From Maridesulfovibrio ferrireducens (GTDB lineage Bacteria; Desulfobacterota; Desulfovibrionia; Desulfovibrionales; Desulfovibrionaceae): DNA of 64,000 nucleotides. The stretch spans positions 496,001-560,000 of the forward strand of contig NZ_FNGA01000003.1 in assembly GCF_900101105.1 (NCBI RefSeq). Direction: 5' to 3'. A program made the translations under genes and the position numbers. The notes below the pieces were generated by a model. That model did not search any database and was not told the DNA's origin. It saw only the letters and a list, made by a program, of their open reading frames with translations. Below, piece after piece: positions 17,922 through 27,298 of this stretch (within the stretch, counting starts at the first letter, position 1; each line of letters starts with the position of its first letter).

Positions 17922-19118
17922 ATGGCTAGATCTCCCTTAACGTCTATAACGACAAAGACGTCTCCTACTATCCGGAATTATCATAAAGGTAAGGTTATTT
18001 TCCATGAAGGACAGGAAAGTAAAGTTGCTTATATGATTAAATCCGGTTCAGTTAATGTTTTTAAAAATATTGATAATAAAAAAACAGTATTAATGACTCT
18101 TCATCGTGGTGATATTTTTGGAGAAATGTCATTACTTGCGAACGAAAAACGTTCTGTAAGTGTTGAGGCTGCAAGCTATTGTGAATTAGTTCCTTTGACT
18201 GAGGATATCATGAACAGGCTGCTTGATGCCTCTCCTGTAACTGTTAAAAAAATAGTTGAATTGCTTGCTGAGCGGGTTTTACGTGTAGATAATGAAGCTG
18301 TTACCGTTGATGAAGGTGGACCGTTTCTTTCATTGGCTACAATATTAGACCTTGCTTATAAGGATTATGCGTATATTCCGCGAGATAAGAAGCGCGAAAT
18401 AGAAAATTATGAGATGGGTCTTTCAGTAAAGTCTTTTACGGAAACAGTGAAAGGTCTCGCTGTGTTTTCTACAATAGAAATTGATTCTTTTCTTCATACA
18501 ATTTTTAAATTTAGACTGATTGACATTAAATCGAAGCAGAAAAGCGGTAAAAGTGCTTTTGTTGAAAGATATATCAAGATACCAGATTTTAATGAATTTA
18601 TGTTATCTTTAAGAAAATTGTATTCAGAGGTCAAAGAACTTGGGGCTGATGTTGAATACAAGATGAATTTTATGACTTTTTCCGATCTTGCAGTGCGAAC
18701 AGGAAGTCGACCTGAATTTATTTATAACAAAGTTATGAAAGAAGAGTTCCCTGAAAATTTATTGTTTTTTAATAGAGCAAAAGCAATAAACTGGAGTAAG
18801 GATAAAGAACCTGATTTTTTTAAAAAGTTTAAACGGCCTAAAAAATCCTTGAATGAAATTGATAATGTTGATGATTTTGTTTTTATTGATAATCCTACGT
18901 TACAAATAGCGTTGAAAGATTTTAATTATTATAAAATATCTGTTCTTTATTCTGCTGCCGACGAACAAAATAAAAAGAAAATTTTGCTGAATATAAATAG
19001 AAAACAAGCTGGTATTCTTCAGTCTGAACCGCCTGCCGCTCGTGATGTAAGCGATTTAGATGTCCTAGAATGTTCAGATGAAGTGATAGATATTATTAAA
19101 AAATTAAAAGGGTTATAG
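17922..19118 (+). CDS. cNMP-binding protein with FliG-like C-terminal region (copy 1)
   Basis: A 398-residue protein. Residues about 20-125 are a Crp-type cyclic-nucleotide-binding beta barrel (GKVIFHEGQESKVAYMIKSG, then GDIFGEMSLLANEKRSVSV). No winged helix of Crp/Fnr type follows, so it is not an ordinary transcription factor. The last 90 residues, from DNVDDFVFIDNPTLQIAL through the KKKILLNINRKQAG segment to a terminal DEVIDIIKKLK, follow the pattern of the FliG C-terminal domain (FvFeDi, then KI..NMSkRaA, then IV..IRrLe). The FliG charge-bearing torque residues are not conserved. It is a tandem paralogue of the next gene, two bases away. The FliG relation is inference. Confidence 0.7.
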   Translation: MARSPLTSITTKTSPTIRNYHKGKVIFHEGQESKVAYMIKSGSVNVFKNIDNKKTVLMTLHRGDIFGEMSLLANEKRSVSVEAASYCELVPLTEDIMNRLLDASPVTVKKIVELLAERVLRVDNEAVTVDEGGPFLSLATILDLAYKDYAYIPRDKKREIENYEMGLSVKSFTETVKGLAVFSTIEIDSFLHTIFKFRLIDIKSKQKSGKSAFVERYIKIPDFNEFMLSLRKLYSEVKELGADVEYKMNFMTFSDLAVRTGSRPEFIYNKVMKEEFPENLLFFNRAKAINWSKDKEPDFFKKFKRPKKSLNEIDNVDDFVFIDNPTLQIALKDFNYYKISVLYSAADEQNKKKILLNINRKQAGILQSEPPAARDVSDLDVLECSDEVIDIIKKLKGL

Positions 19119-19119
19119 A

Positions 19120-20256
19120 GTGAGTTCCTTAAAACCTAAGTCAATAACCTTTTCTAAGGGTGATGTTATTTTCCGTGAAGGCGACATGGGAAATGTTGCC
19201 TATATTATTACCAAGGGTACTGTTAATATTGTTAAACAAATTCATGGTGTTAATAATGTTTTAGCAACTCTTGGTTCTGGTGAAATTTTTGGCGAAATGG
19301 CCATAATATCAAGGAGTCCTCGAGTTGCCGGGGCGGAAGCTGAAACAAGTTGTACTTTGATGGTTTTAACTGCCAACCTTATTATGACCTTGCTTAAAAA
19401 GAGCCATCCAACTGTATTTCATCTCACTCGGGTACTGGCCTCAAGACTTGCTACCGCTAATAAAAATATAATTGAAAACAGAAGTGGCAATATCTGGATG
19501 ACCCTGTGCCGTCTTCTTAATCTTAAATTTAGAATATTTACGAATTCTCCGGAACAAGATAAAGAGGTTGGAGTTAATTATAAAGATTTTTGTTATGAAC
19601 TTAGCAGTATAATAAATATTTCAGAATCAGAAATAGAAAGGATGATTACTGCTGCTTGTTCTTTTAATCTTATAACAAAAAGTAAAATGGTAAGCAGAGT
19701 TTATCTTGCTATCAATGATCCTGAACACTTTTTGGAAGTGGCAGAAAGTTTGTCTAATGATGTTAATAAGTTCAGAGGGAAGATTTGTTACACTGAGTAC
19801 GTTGATATTCATGACTTTTCTGAGCTGTTCGATTCTCTTCCAGAGTTGATTTATAAAAAAATAGGTGTTGGTGATTTTCCTGAAGATATTTGTGTCTTAC
19901 ACAAAGGCGCAACATACAAATGGGCTAAAAAGAAGGGAGATGAATATTTTCTGGAAACCAAACGTAAACGTAAGTCCATTGAAGAGTTAGAAAATGTTAA
20001 TGATATCGTTTTTGTTGATATTGGAACTTTAAAGCAAATTTTCAGCAGGCTTGGTTATTATAAGCTGGGTATATTATTGGCAATTGCCGCGGAAGAAGGC
20101 AGAGACAGGATATTAGCAGCGATTTCTTCAAAGATTGCAAACGCTATTACTAAAGAATCAAAAGGTTTAGACGCTATTGATCAGAACGAAGCTGATGAAG
20201 TGGAAGAAGAATTGCTTGATATGATCAGAGAAGTTAAATTAGGTAAAAAGGAATAG
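19120..20256 (+). CDS. cNMP-binding protein with FliG-like C-terminal region (copy 2)
   Basis: A 378-residue paralogue of the preceding protein with the same layout. The N-terminal barrel has GDVIFREGDMGNVAYIITKG and GEIFGEMAIISRSPRVAGAE; the middle is helical; and the C-terminus (NVNDIVFVDIGTLKQIF, then RDRILAAISSKIANAI, then EEELLDMIREVK) looks even more like FliG-C than copy 1. The start is GTG at 19120, two bases after the copy 1 stop, which implies coupled translation. The pair probably works as a heteromeric sensor that responds to a nucleotide ligand, possibly on flagellar or chemotaxis-type output, but no motility gene is in the window, so the target is unknown. Confidence 0.7.
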   Translation: MSSLKPKSITFSKGDVIFREGDMGNVAYIITKGTVNIVKQIHGVNNVLATLGSGEIFGEMAIISRSPRVAGAEAETSCTLMVLTANLIMTLLKKSHPTVFHLTRVLASRLATANKNIIENRSGNIWMTLCRLLNLKFRIFTNSPEQDKEVGVNYKDFCYELSSIINISESEIERMITAACSFNLITKSKMVSRVYLAINDPEHFLEVAESLSNDVNKFRGKICYTEYVDIHDFSELFDSLPELIYKKIGVGDFPEDICVLHKGATYKWAKKKGDEYFLETKRKRKSIEELENVNDIVFVDIGTLKQIFSRLGYYKLGILLAIAAEEGRDRILAAISSKIANAITKESKGLDAIDQNEADEVEEELLDMIREVKLGKKE

Positions 20257-20345
20257 TTTTGAAATGGCGAAACATTTCTTATAGTAAGTTAAAAACAACA
20301 GTGTCAACTCTTGCCAAAAAACCTTAGTACATGAGATAACAAGCT

Positions 20346-21269
20346 ATGATTAAAAGAATTACCATTATCAGCGGAAAAAAAGACAGTCCTATTCCTAAAG
20401 TAACTCCTGAGCAGCTTTTTCAGGCTCACCCTCTTTGGGCAAGAGATATCGAGCACTTCAGTCCATGGAATAGTGAAGATGCTGAATATAGAACTTATTC
20501 CACTTGGTTATCCGGGGCTAGAGCCGGTAGACCTATAGCTATTTGTGGTTCCTGTATTTCAAGTATCGATGTCGCTTGGCGTCTTAATGCTCTTGAAGAT
20601 CTGCCAGAATGGGGAAGTGTTCTGGCTGTTGAGCAGAATACAGGACGGGGCCAAGTCAGAAGAGAATGGATATCCCCTCCCGGCAATATTTATGGTACTA
20701 TTAAATGGCCGTCCCTTCCTACTGGCGCTCCGGGAGAAGTCCGGCCTGTATGGACCAGAATTTTACCTCTTGTTGTTGGTTATCTTGTTTGTCGTGCTCT
20801 TAAAGATATCGGAATTGAAACGCAGCTTAAATGGCCCAATGATATTCTGAAAGACGGCAAGAAAATCGGCGGAATTCTTATTGAAGAGCGTGGCTCAGTT
20901 ATTATGGTCGGCATAGGCTTAAATACATCGTCTGCTCCGCAAAGAGACAAGCTTCGTCCTGATCATGCTGTTACTGCTACAAAAATTAATACTGACGATA
21001 TGCAGCTCGGACCTTTGGAAACTTGGATTCAGCTGATAGATTATTTTAAAAACCAGTTTGATGCGATTGTTTCAACACAGGATCCTGAAGATTTTCTCAA
21101 AACACTGGCTGATCAACTGGTTTGGTTCGGTGAAGAAGTAAGAATTGTGGATGGTCCGAAAGAAGTTTCAGTAGGACGCATATGTGGACTTTGTCCTGAT
21201 GGTGGTCTGATTATTGAGAAGGATGGAATTAAACATGAGGTTTATTCCGGAAGTGTAATGCCTATCTAG
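20346..21269 (+). CDS. birA: Biotin--[acetyl-CoA-carboxylase] ligase
   Basis: Biotin protein ligase activates biotin with ATP and attaches it to the carrier lysine of carboxylases. The 307-residue protein has the biotinyl-AMP loop NTGRGQVRREW, the KWPNDIL motif with the catalytic lysine and the GGILIEERG and GIGLNT strands. It lacks the N-terminal helix-turn-helix that E. coli BirA uses to repress bio genes, so it should be a mono-functional (group I) enzyme. The first 60 residues differ from the family and are not recognised. The ATG has only a weak GAG upstream. Confidence 0.93.
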   Translation: MIKRITIISGKKDSPIPKVTPEQLFQAHPLWARDIEHFSPWNSEDAEYRTYSTWLSGARAGRPIAICGSCISSIDVAWRLNALEDLPEWGSVLAVEQNTGRGQVRREWISPPGNIYGTIKWPSLPTGAPGEVRPVWTRILPLVVGYLVCRALKDIGIETQLKWPNDILKDGKKIGGILIEERGSVIMVGIGLNTSSAPQRDKLRPDHAVTATKINTDDMQLGPLETWIQLIDYFKNQFDAIVSTQDPEDFLKTLADQLVWFGEEVRIVDGPKEVSVGRICGLCPDGGLIIEKDGIKHEVYSGSVMPI

Positions 21270-21434
21270 TTTTTATTATTATACCTCTGTTTTTTGGTTA
21301 AAATAGAGTGTATATATGAAAAAGTTGCAATTTAAAAATATAATTCTTAAAATTAAACACCTTATATTAAGCGGAATTTTTTAGATAACTATTTCGCGGG
21401 CACAACCTATATCTAGTTGTGTAAGGAGTAAATG

Positions 21435-24400
21435 ATGGCTGGTAAAACGGAAGAAGCTGGTACTGCTAAGAAAGTAGAGACCGAAACTCCTAAAAAAAGT
21501 CAGGCTGTAAAACAACTTGAAAAAAAGATGGTTTTAGCAGGCTCTGATATTGTAAAAATAGGAGAAGATGCGGAACTTTTAGTTGGCGGTAAAAACTATA
21601 ATACTGCTCTGATCAGTCAGGTTGACGGTATTAGATCTCCGCAGTTCCGGGCAATTTCTTCTCTGGCTTTTCATCAATTACTGGATGAAACCAAGGTTCA
21701 CGCAAGTGTTGTAAGGGCTGTTGTAGACAGTCAATATAATGCTGTTGATTGGAATAGCGAAAGCGTTAACAGTGATTCCGAATTTATACAGAATTTTGTT
21801 CGTTCGATTGCCTTTGTAATTAAAGAGGAAGCTCAAAAACATTCCGAAACTTTAATTCAATTAAGAACTTTCATTAATAACGTAGTTGAAGGGTTTGCCA
21901 CTTCTCCTGAAGGCATTGATCAATTGCGTAAAAGGTCTGTTCTGGTTCAAAGTGCGATTCTTTCAGTTGAGCTGCCTAAAGAAGTAGATGAAGCCGTCAA
22001 GTTCGCTTATTTATCTATTTGTAAAGATGCCGGGCTTGAGAATGAGCCTGTGGCTGTAAGATCTTCAGCGGCAGGGGAAGATAGTCGTAAAAAGGCTTTT
22101 GCCGGACTTCAGGATACTTACTTAAATATAGTCGGAGAAGATAACTGCTCCGAAGCTTATCATTGGGATTGTGCTTCCGCATACAACCTCCGCAGTATGA
22201 CTTATCGTCGTGAAGCAATTCTTGACGCAGTTACTCTTGCTGAAAATACCGGAGATGCTTCTATCGCAGAAATAGCCAAGAAAGAATGGGCTATTGAAAA
22301 CACATCCCTGTCGGTTTGCATTATGCGTATGATTAATCCTGTCATATCCGGAACAGCGTTCAGTGCTGATACTGCGACAGGGTGCCGTGGAACAGATCGA
22401 AAAGATCTTGTTTCCATTGATGCAAGTTACGGTCTCGGAGAAGCTGTTGTCGGTGGAATGGTTACTCCTGATAAATTTTATGTTTTCCAGCGTGATGACG
22501 GTTCTGAAGTCGTTGTTCGTAATATGGGAAACAAAGACAAAAAAATTGTCTACAGTGAGAAGGGCGGTACTAAAGTTGTAAAAGTTCAGCCTAATGAAAT
22601 TTTCCGCTGGGCTTTATCACTTGCACAGGCTGAAGAAGTAGCCAAAGGTGTCCGCTCAATAAGTCATGCCTATGGTGGTATGATTATGGATACTGAATTC
22701 TGTCTCGACGCATCGGATCGTTTATGGTTTGTGCAGGCTCGCCCTGAAACTCGCTGGAATGAAGATTTTGAACAGCATCCGGATACAATCTTCATGCGCA
22801 GACTTGAAGTTGATCCCAAGGCTCTGGTTTCAGCAGAAGTTCTTCTCGAAGGTAACGGAGCTTCTCGCGGAGCCGGTCAGGGTACTGTTAAATATCTGCG
22901 TTCAGCCCTTGAGCTTAATAAGATTAATAAAGGTGATATTCTGGCCGCAGCTCGTACCGACCCGGACATGGTGCCGGGAATGCGTATTGCCGCAGGTATT
23001 ATGGCCGATGTCGGTGGTGACACCAGTCATGCCGCGATTACTTCCCGTGAACTCGGAATTCCCGCAATCATCGGTATTCAGCGTCTTGAAATCCTTCGTT
23101 CACTTGATGGACAGGAAGTCACTGTCGACGGTTCCAGAGGTAAAGTTTATCGCGGACTGCTTCCATTGCGTGAAGTTGGCGGTACAATTGATACCTCTAA
23201 GCTTCCTGCTACCAAGACCAAAGTCGGGCTTATCCTTGCTGACGTTGGACAATCACTCTTCCTTTCACGCCTCAGAGAAGTTCCTGATTTTGAAGTGGGC
23301 TTGCTGAGAGCTGAGTTTATGCTTGGTAATGTCGGTGTCCATCCATTGGCCCTTGAAGCTTATGATAACGGAGCTCTTGATAAGTTAATTCAGGATAAAC
23401 TTGATGAACTTGATGCAAGACTCACTGCTGTTATGAGATCTCAACTTGATTCCGGTCTTATTTCTTTGAATATTAAGCTGAGGGAATATGTAGGGGCTCT
23501 TACCGGGCTTGCTGATGAAATGGATGCGCTTGCCAGCGGTGAAAATGCCAGAGGAACTGAAGAAGTTCTGGCAATGCATCGCAGGCTCAGAGAGCTAGAT
23601 AAAAAATTGGATAATTATTTGATGCACGGCGCAGAAAGTCTATATATTTTGAAGACTTCTGTTAAAATTGAAGAGCATGTTAAAGCCGTTTTAGGACTCC
23701 AGCACGGTGTTGAAGAAAACGCAGATTCACGCTTTATCTATAGACGTTCCGAGTCTTCTGATGAAATTTCAGAGATGTTGGAACAAGCTGTCAAGAATCC
23801 GATTGTTATTGAACTTAACGAAAAAATTAAAGCTTTACGTGAAGAAGTTGCTCGTAAGATGGGACTTAAGTCTGAAATGGACGAGGTTCGCACCTTAAGA
23901 AAGCGTATTTTTGAACTTCTCCAGTCTCGCGGACTGCGCTCAGGTAAGGAAAATTATATCCAGACCTTGTCGCAAGGACTTGCTTTGTTCTCGATGGCTT
24001 TTTACGGCAAAGACATCATTTACAGAACCACAGATTTTAAAACAAACGAATATCACAACTTGCTTGGCGGACTTCTTTTTGAAAATCATGAAGATAATCC
24101 GATGCTTGGATATCGCGGTGTTTCCAGAGATGTCCATGATTGGGAGCTTGAAGCTTTCAAACTGGCAAGGGGGGTTTTCGGTGGAAAGAATCTTCATCTG
24201 ATGCTTCCTTTTGTTAGAACAATTGAAGAAGCTCGGAGCATGAAACGTTATCTTGCTCAGGTTCATCATCTTGAATCCGGAAAGGATGATTTGAAGCTTA
24301 TCCTGATGGCGGAAATTCCAAGTAATGCAATTCTCAGTAAAGAGTTTATTAAAGAAGTTGATGGATTCTCCATCGGCTCGAATGATATGACTCAGCTTGT

Positions 24401-25019
24401 TCTCGGAACAGACAGAGATAATTCAAGATTGCAGCATATTTACGACGAAGAAGATCCTGCGGTAGTATGGGCGATTCTTTCGACTATATTCACCGGGCAG
24501 AAATTCAGTAAGAAAATCGGTTTCTGCGGTCAGGGCGTCTCGAACAGTGTCATCCTGCGCGGGGTTGTCTGCATTGCCGGTATTGTTTCCGCATCTGTTG
24601 TGCCTGATACTTATCTTCAGACAAAGCTAGATATGGCTGCTGTAGAAGCTGAAAACATTAAGGTTAGCGAACTTGGTAAGTGGATAAATGCAAGACATTT
24701 TGAACGGCTCGCTAAGTTGATGGAAGGAAATGGATACGGTCATATTATTAAGAAATATAAAACACCTGAAGATCTCGAAGATTGGTATGAAGGTGAAATA
24801 AGAAGACTTAATGAGCAGCTTCGTGACAACATAGATACTCCTAAGGAAGATTTCTACAGACAGGAAATGAACGCTTTCCGTGGAACATTCCATAAGCCTG
24901 TGATCTATTCTGCATGGAACTGGTCACAAACAGTCGAAGATGCAATGCATCATGCCGGATTTGCTACTTTTGAAGATCAGGAAGCGGCTCTGAAGAAACA
25001 GTATTCTAAGAAGTGGTAA
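21435..25019 (+). CDS. PEP synthase / PPDK-family protein, 1194 residues with insertion
   Basis: The protein has an ATP-grasp pyruvate-phosphate-dikinase N-terminal domain (VRSSAAGEDSRKKAFAG), the phosphohistidine swivel domain (GGDTSHAAITSREL, near residue 530) and a PEP-utilising TIM barrel (GLLRAEFM, TDFKTNEYHNLLGG, IGSNDMTQLVLGTDRDN, FCGQGVSN). The domains suggest conversion of pyruvate plus ATP to PEP. It is longer than E. coli PpsA (about 790) because of a charged, coiled-coil-like segment of about 200 residues inside the barrel region (about 650-830) and an extra C-terminal 130 residues. Two ATGs occur (21432, 21435); AAGGAG fits the second better. It is followed by a perfect 16-bp hairpin. 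Exact reaction and partners are uncertain. Confidence 0.85.
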   Translation: MAGKTEEAGTAKKVETETPKKSQAVKQLEKKMVLAGSDIVKIGEDAELLVGGKNYNTALISQVDGIRSPQFRAISSLAFHQLLDETKVHASVVRAVVDSQYNAVDWNSESVNSDSEFIQNFVRSIAFVIKEEAQKHSETLIQLRTFINNVVEGFATSPEGIDQLRKRSVLVQSAILSVELPKEVDEAVKFAYLSICKDAGLENEPVAVRSSAAGEDSRKKAFAGLQDTYLNIVGEDNCSEAYHWDCASAYNLRSMTYRREAILDAVTLAENTGDASIAEIAKKEWAIENTSLSVCIMRMINPVISGTAFSADTATGCRGTDRKDLVSIDASYGLGEAVVGGMVTPDKFYVFQRDDGSEVVVRNMGNKDKKIVYSEKGGTKVVKVQPNEIFRWALSLAQAEEVAKGVRSISHAYGGMIMDTEFCLDASDRLWFVQARPETRWNEDFEQHPDTIFMRRLEVDPKALVSAEVLLEGNGASRGAGQGTVKYLRSALELNKINKGDILAAARTDPDMVPGMRIAAGIMADVGGDTSHAAITSRELGIPAIIGIQRLEILRSLDGQEVTVDGSRGKVYRGLLPLREVGGTIDTSKLPATKTKVGLILADVGQSLFLSRLREVPDFEVGLLRAEFMLGNVGVHPLALEAYDNGALDKLIQDKLDELDARLTAVMRSQLDSGLISLNIKLREYVGALTGLADEMDALASGENARGTEEVLAMHRRLRELDKKLDNYLMHGAESLYILKTSVKIEEHVKAVLGLQHGVEENADSRFIYRRSESSDEISEMLEQAVKNPIVIELNEKIKALREEVARKMGLKSEMDEVRTLRKRIFELLQSRGLRSGKENYIQTLSQGLALFSMAFYGKDIIYRTTDFKTNEYHNLLGGLLFENHEDNPMLGYRGVSRDVHDWELEAFKLARGVFGGKNLHLMLPFVRTIEEARSMKRYLAQVHHLESGKDDLKLILMAEIPSNAILSKEFIKEVDGFSIGSNDMTQLVLGTDRDNSRLQHIYDEEDPAVVWAILSTIFTGQKFSKKIGFCGQGVSNSVILRGVVCIAGIVSASVVPDTYLQTKLDMAAVEAENIKVSELGKWINARHFERLAKLMEGNGYGHIIKKYKTPEDLEDWYEGEIRRLNEQLRDNIDTPKEDFYRQEMNAFRGTFHKPVIYSAWNWSQTVEDAMHHAGFATFEDQEAALKKQYSKKW

Positions 25020-25031
25020 AGTTATATTGAT

Positions 25032-25075
25032 CAATTAGCAGGACCGACTCAGTTAAGTATCGGTCCTGCTAATTG
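25032..25075 (+). terminator. Terminator-like perfect 16-bp hairpin after the PPDK-family gene
   Basis: Arms 25032-25047 and 25060-25075 are fully complementary with a 12-base loop. The downstream tract (TTATTTG) is only weakly T-rich, so it may stall or stabilise the 3' end more than terminate. Confidence 0.7.
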
Positions 25076-25161
25076 TTATTTGTATGTTCTCTGGAGTTTA
25101 AAGAGCGAGCCTTGACAGAAAAGGTGGGCAAAGGCATATTTGCGGCATAACAGGAGCCAAA

Positions 25162-25602
25162 ATGTACCAATCTAAATGGTTTGTAAAAATAACTCTCACG
25201 ACAATCAGTCTGTCGATGCTTATCCTTTGCGGTTGCTCCATGAAGTCAGATAATTATGTTGGAAGTCAGGATTCTTATGGTTCAAGAGTTTCACGTAAAC
25301 TCGGACGGGGAATGACTAATATAATAACTGCTCCGATAGAAATTCCAAATCAGGCTGTTAATATGTCTGCTGAAAGTGATGTCCCTGCCGAGCAGTTGGC
25401 TGGATATTTCGGCGGTTTCATAACAGGTTTTGTGTATGGAACCGGAAGAGTTGTTTCCGGGATGTATGATATTGTTACTTCTCCTTTTGGCGGGCCTGCC
25501 GGTCCTACAATGGATGAGGAGTTTATTTCGTCCGAATTTGCTGATAAAGTTGAAGAGCGTAATGACAGTTATATGGATATTACCAACATAGCTATGGATT
25601 GA
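25162..25602 (+). CDS. Small lipoprotein, TIGR04073-like
   Basis: A 146-residue exported protein. The signal sequence ends in LILCGCS, a lipobox-like site that would place a lipidated cysteine near residue 25. The mature part contains RKLGRGMTNIITAPIEIPNQ and GGFITGFVYGTGRVVSGMYDIVTSPF, a pattern I associate with a family annotated as exosortase-system-associated (TIGR04073), though no exosortase gene is near. The ATG has an AGGAG site upstream. It is the first of two consecutive lipoprotein genes, each with its own terminator. Function is unknown. Confidence 0.75.
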   Translation: MYQSKWFVKITLTTISLSMLILCGCSMKSDNYVGSQDSYGSRVSRKLGRGMTNIITAPIEIPNQAVNMSAESDVPAEQLAGYFGGFITGFVYGTGRVVSGMYDIVTSPFGGPAGPTMDEEFISSEFADKVEERNDSYMDITNIAMD

Positions 25603-25661
25603 TTTGTGTAGTTTTTAATTACTCGATTATTATCTTGCTAGACAAAGTTATTTAAAAATTT

Positions 25662-25695
25662 AACCCTCCACAGGATTTTCCGTTGGAGGGTTTTT
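25662..25695 (+). terminator. Rho-independent terminator
   Basis: Stem AACCCTCCA / TGGAGGGTT with a 13-base loop, then TTTG. It sits between the two lipoprotein genes. Confidence 0.85.
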
Positions 25696-25729
25696 GTTTG
25701 TATTTATTCCAAAGAGATGAAGGATTAAT

Positions 25730-26545
25730 ATGTTAAAGAATACAGCGCTTTTTATTATATTGGCAATGTTTGCATCGGGTTGCGTTAGCAAGCAAGGATT
25801 AAAAGAGCAGATTGCTCAAGTCATAAAGGACAATCCGCAGATTGTTTTAGATGCTATGCGTGAAAATAACATTGAGCTTCTTACAATAGTAGAAAGCGGT
25901 ATTGATTCCCGGAGCGAGTTGAAGCGTAGAGAGAAATTTCAAGCTGAAATTGATAATCCTCTGAACCCTGTTATTTCTCCTGACAGAGCAAGCATTGGTA
26001 ATCCTGAAGCACTTGTTACCATTGTTGAATATTCCGATTTTCTTTGTCCGTATTGCAGTAAAGGTGCAAAAGTTGCGCGGGATCTTGTAGCCAGTAATCC
26101 CAATAAATACAGATTGATATATAAACATCTTCCTTTGCATGAAGAATCAAAAAAGCTTGCGGCTGTCTATGAGGCCATTGCTCTTTTAGATAAAGAAAAA
26201 GCATTCAAATTTCATGATGTCGCGTTTGAAATGCAAAAAAGTCTGTATAACGATAGTGATGGAAAAATTTTAGGCAAGATTTTGCTCGACCTTGATATTG
26301 ACTTGATTGAGTTAGAAAAGGTTTTGAAATCTAATAAGATTGTTGAAAATCTTGCCGGAGATAAAGCCGAAGCCAAATTGTTTGGATTTGATGCAACTCC
26401 TACTTTCCTCGTTAATGGAGTTTCAATTCGCGGCTATGTTCCTGCTGATAAATTTGAATCGATAATAGGGCTTATTCTTGAAAAAAGTCCCAAAAAAGAA
26501 GCTGATGATGGCGAGGTTTGTGAAGACTGCCTGAATAAAATGTAA
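25730..26545 (+). CDS. DsbA-like thiol-disulfide lipoprotein
   Basis: A 271-residue lipoprotein with a signal ending in FASGCVS (lipobox). Residues about 70-255 form a DsbA/Com1-type thioredoxin fold with a CPYC active site (FLCPYCSKGAK, near residue 106) and the cis-proline motif ATPTFLVNG. It probably makes or isomerises disulfides in exported proteins, anchored to the membrane. The C-terminal tail ends in DGEVCEDCLNKM with an extra CxxC pair, unusual for DsbA and possibly a redox or metal site. It is followed by a methyltransferase gene 18 bases later. Confidence 0.88.
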   Translation: MLKNTALFIILAMFASGCVSKQGLKEQIAQVIKDNPQIVLDAMRENNIELLTIVESGIDSRSELKRREKFQAEIDNPLNPVISPDRASIGNPEALVTIVEYSDFLCPYCSKGAKVARDLVASNPNKYRLIYKHLPLHEESKKLAAVYEAIALLDKEKAFKFHDVAFEMQKSLYNDSDGKILGKILLDLDIDLIELEKVLKSNKIVENLAGDKAEAKLFGFDATPTFLVNGVSIRGYVPADKFESIIGLILEKSPKKEADDGEVCEDCLNKM

Positions 26546-26563
26546 TTTTTGTAGAGAAATAAA

Positions 26564-27298
26564 ATGAGAGATGTAACTAATATTGTTGACCCTCCAGAAG
26601 ATCTGCATATTTGTTTCGGAGGGGGAGATTTTCGTAAAATCGGTCAAAAAATGATCGCCGTTTGTAAGGATAAGTTGGAGTTTGCCTCTGATGAGAAAGT
26701 TTTGGATATTGGTTGCGGAGTTGGAAGGCTTGCTTTTCCGTTGTTGGAATATCTGAATGAAAGTGGCGGGTACGAAGGATTTGATACTTTTCCAGCCGGA
26801 GTTAAATGGTGTTCTGAAAATATTACTCCTGAATTTTCAAATTTTAATTTTAAGCAAGTTGATATTTTCAATACAACCTATAATCCATACGCTCAGACTA
26901 AAGCTTCTGAATTCATTTTTCCCTATGAGGATAATACCTTTGACCTCGTGTTGTTGAATTCAGTCTTCACTCATATGATGCCTGATGATATCATTAATTA
27001 TCTGTCTGAAATCGATAGAGTTTTAAATGATAACGGTAGAGTGTTCGTGACGTTTTTTCTGATCAATAAAGAGTCTCTTGAATTGATGGATCTAGGAAAA
27101 AGTGTTCATGATTTTCATAAGTTCGGAGTTTTTTATACCGCAGACCCAAAAGAACCGATGGACGCTGTAGGGTATGATGAGCAGTTCGCATTTAATCTTT
27201 TTGAGAAGCATAACTTTAAAATTAAAGAAGTCATGTACGGAAATTGGAGTGGCATAAAATCAGGCAATCATCAGGATATTGTGTTGCTTACACGGTGA
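26564..27298 (+). CDS. Class I SAM-dependent methyltransferase
   Basis: A 244-residue soluble Rossmann methyltransferase: motif I VLDIGCGVGRLAFPLLE (near residues 46-62), the acidic motif II region in YEGFDTFPAG, the FDLVLLNSVFTHM motif IV region and the DRVLNDNGRVFVTF helix-strand segment. It resembles enzymes annotated as methyltransferase type 11. The acceptor cannot be read from the sequence. It lies close after the DsbA-like gene and ends at the base before the convergent larB stop. Confidence 0.85.
   Translation: MRDVTNIVDPPEDLHICFGGGDFRKIGQKMIAVCKDKLEFASDEKVLDIGCGVGRLAFPLLEYLNESGGYEGFDTFPAGVKWCSENITPEFSNFNFKQVDIFNTTYNPYAQTKASEFIFPYEDNTFDLVLLNSVFTHMMPDDIINYLSEIDRVLNDNGRVFVTFFLINKESLELMDLGKSVHDFHKFGVFYTADPKEPMDAVGYDEQFAFNLFEKHNFKIKEVMYGNWSGIKSGNHQDIVLLTR

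Noticed and set aside
25032-25075. Terminal inverted repeat of an insertion sequence
   Set aside because: The perfect 16-bp arms form one hairpin 12 bases after a stop, without transposase or target duplication.
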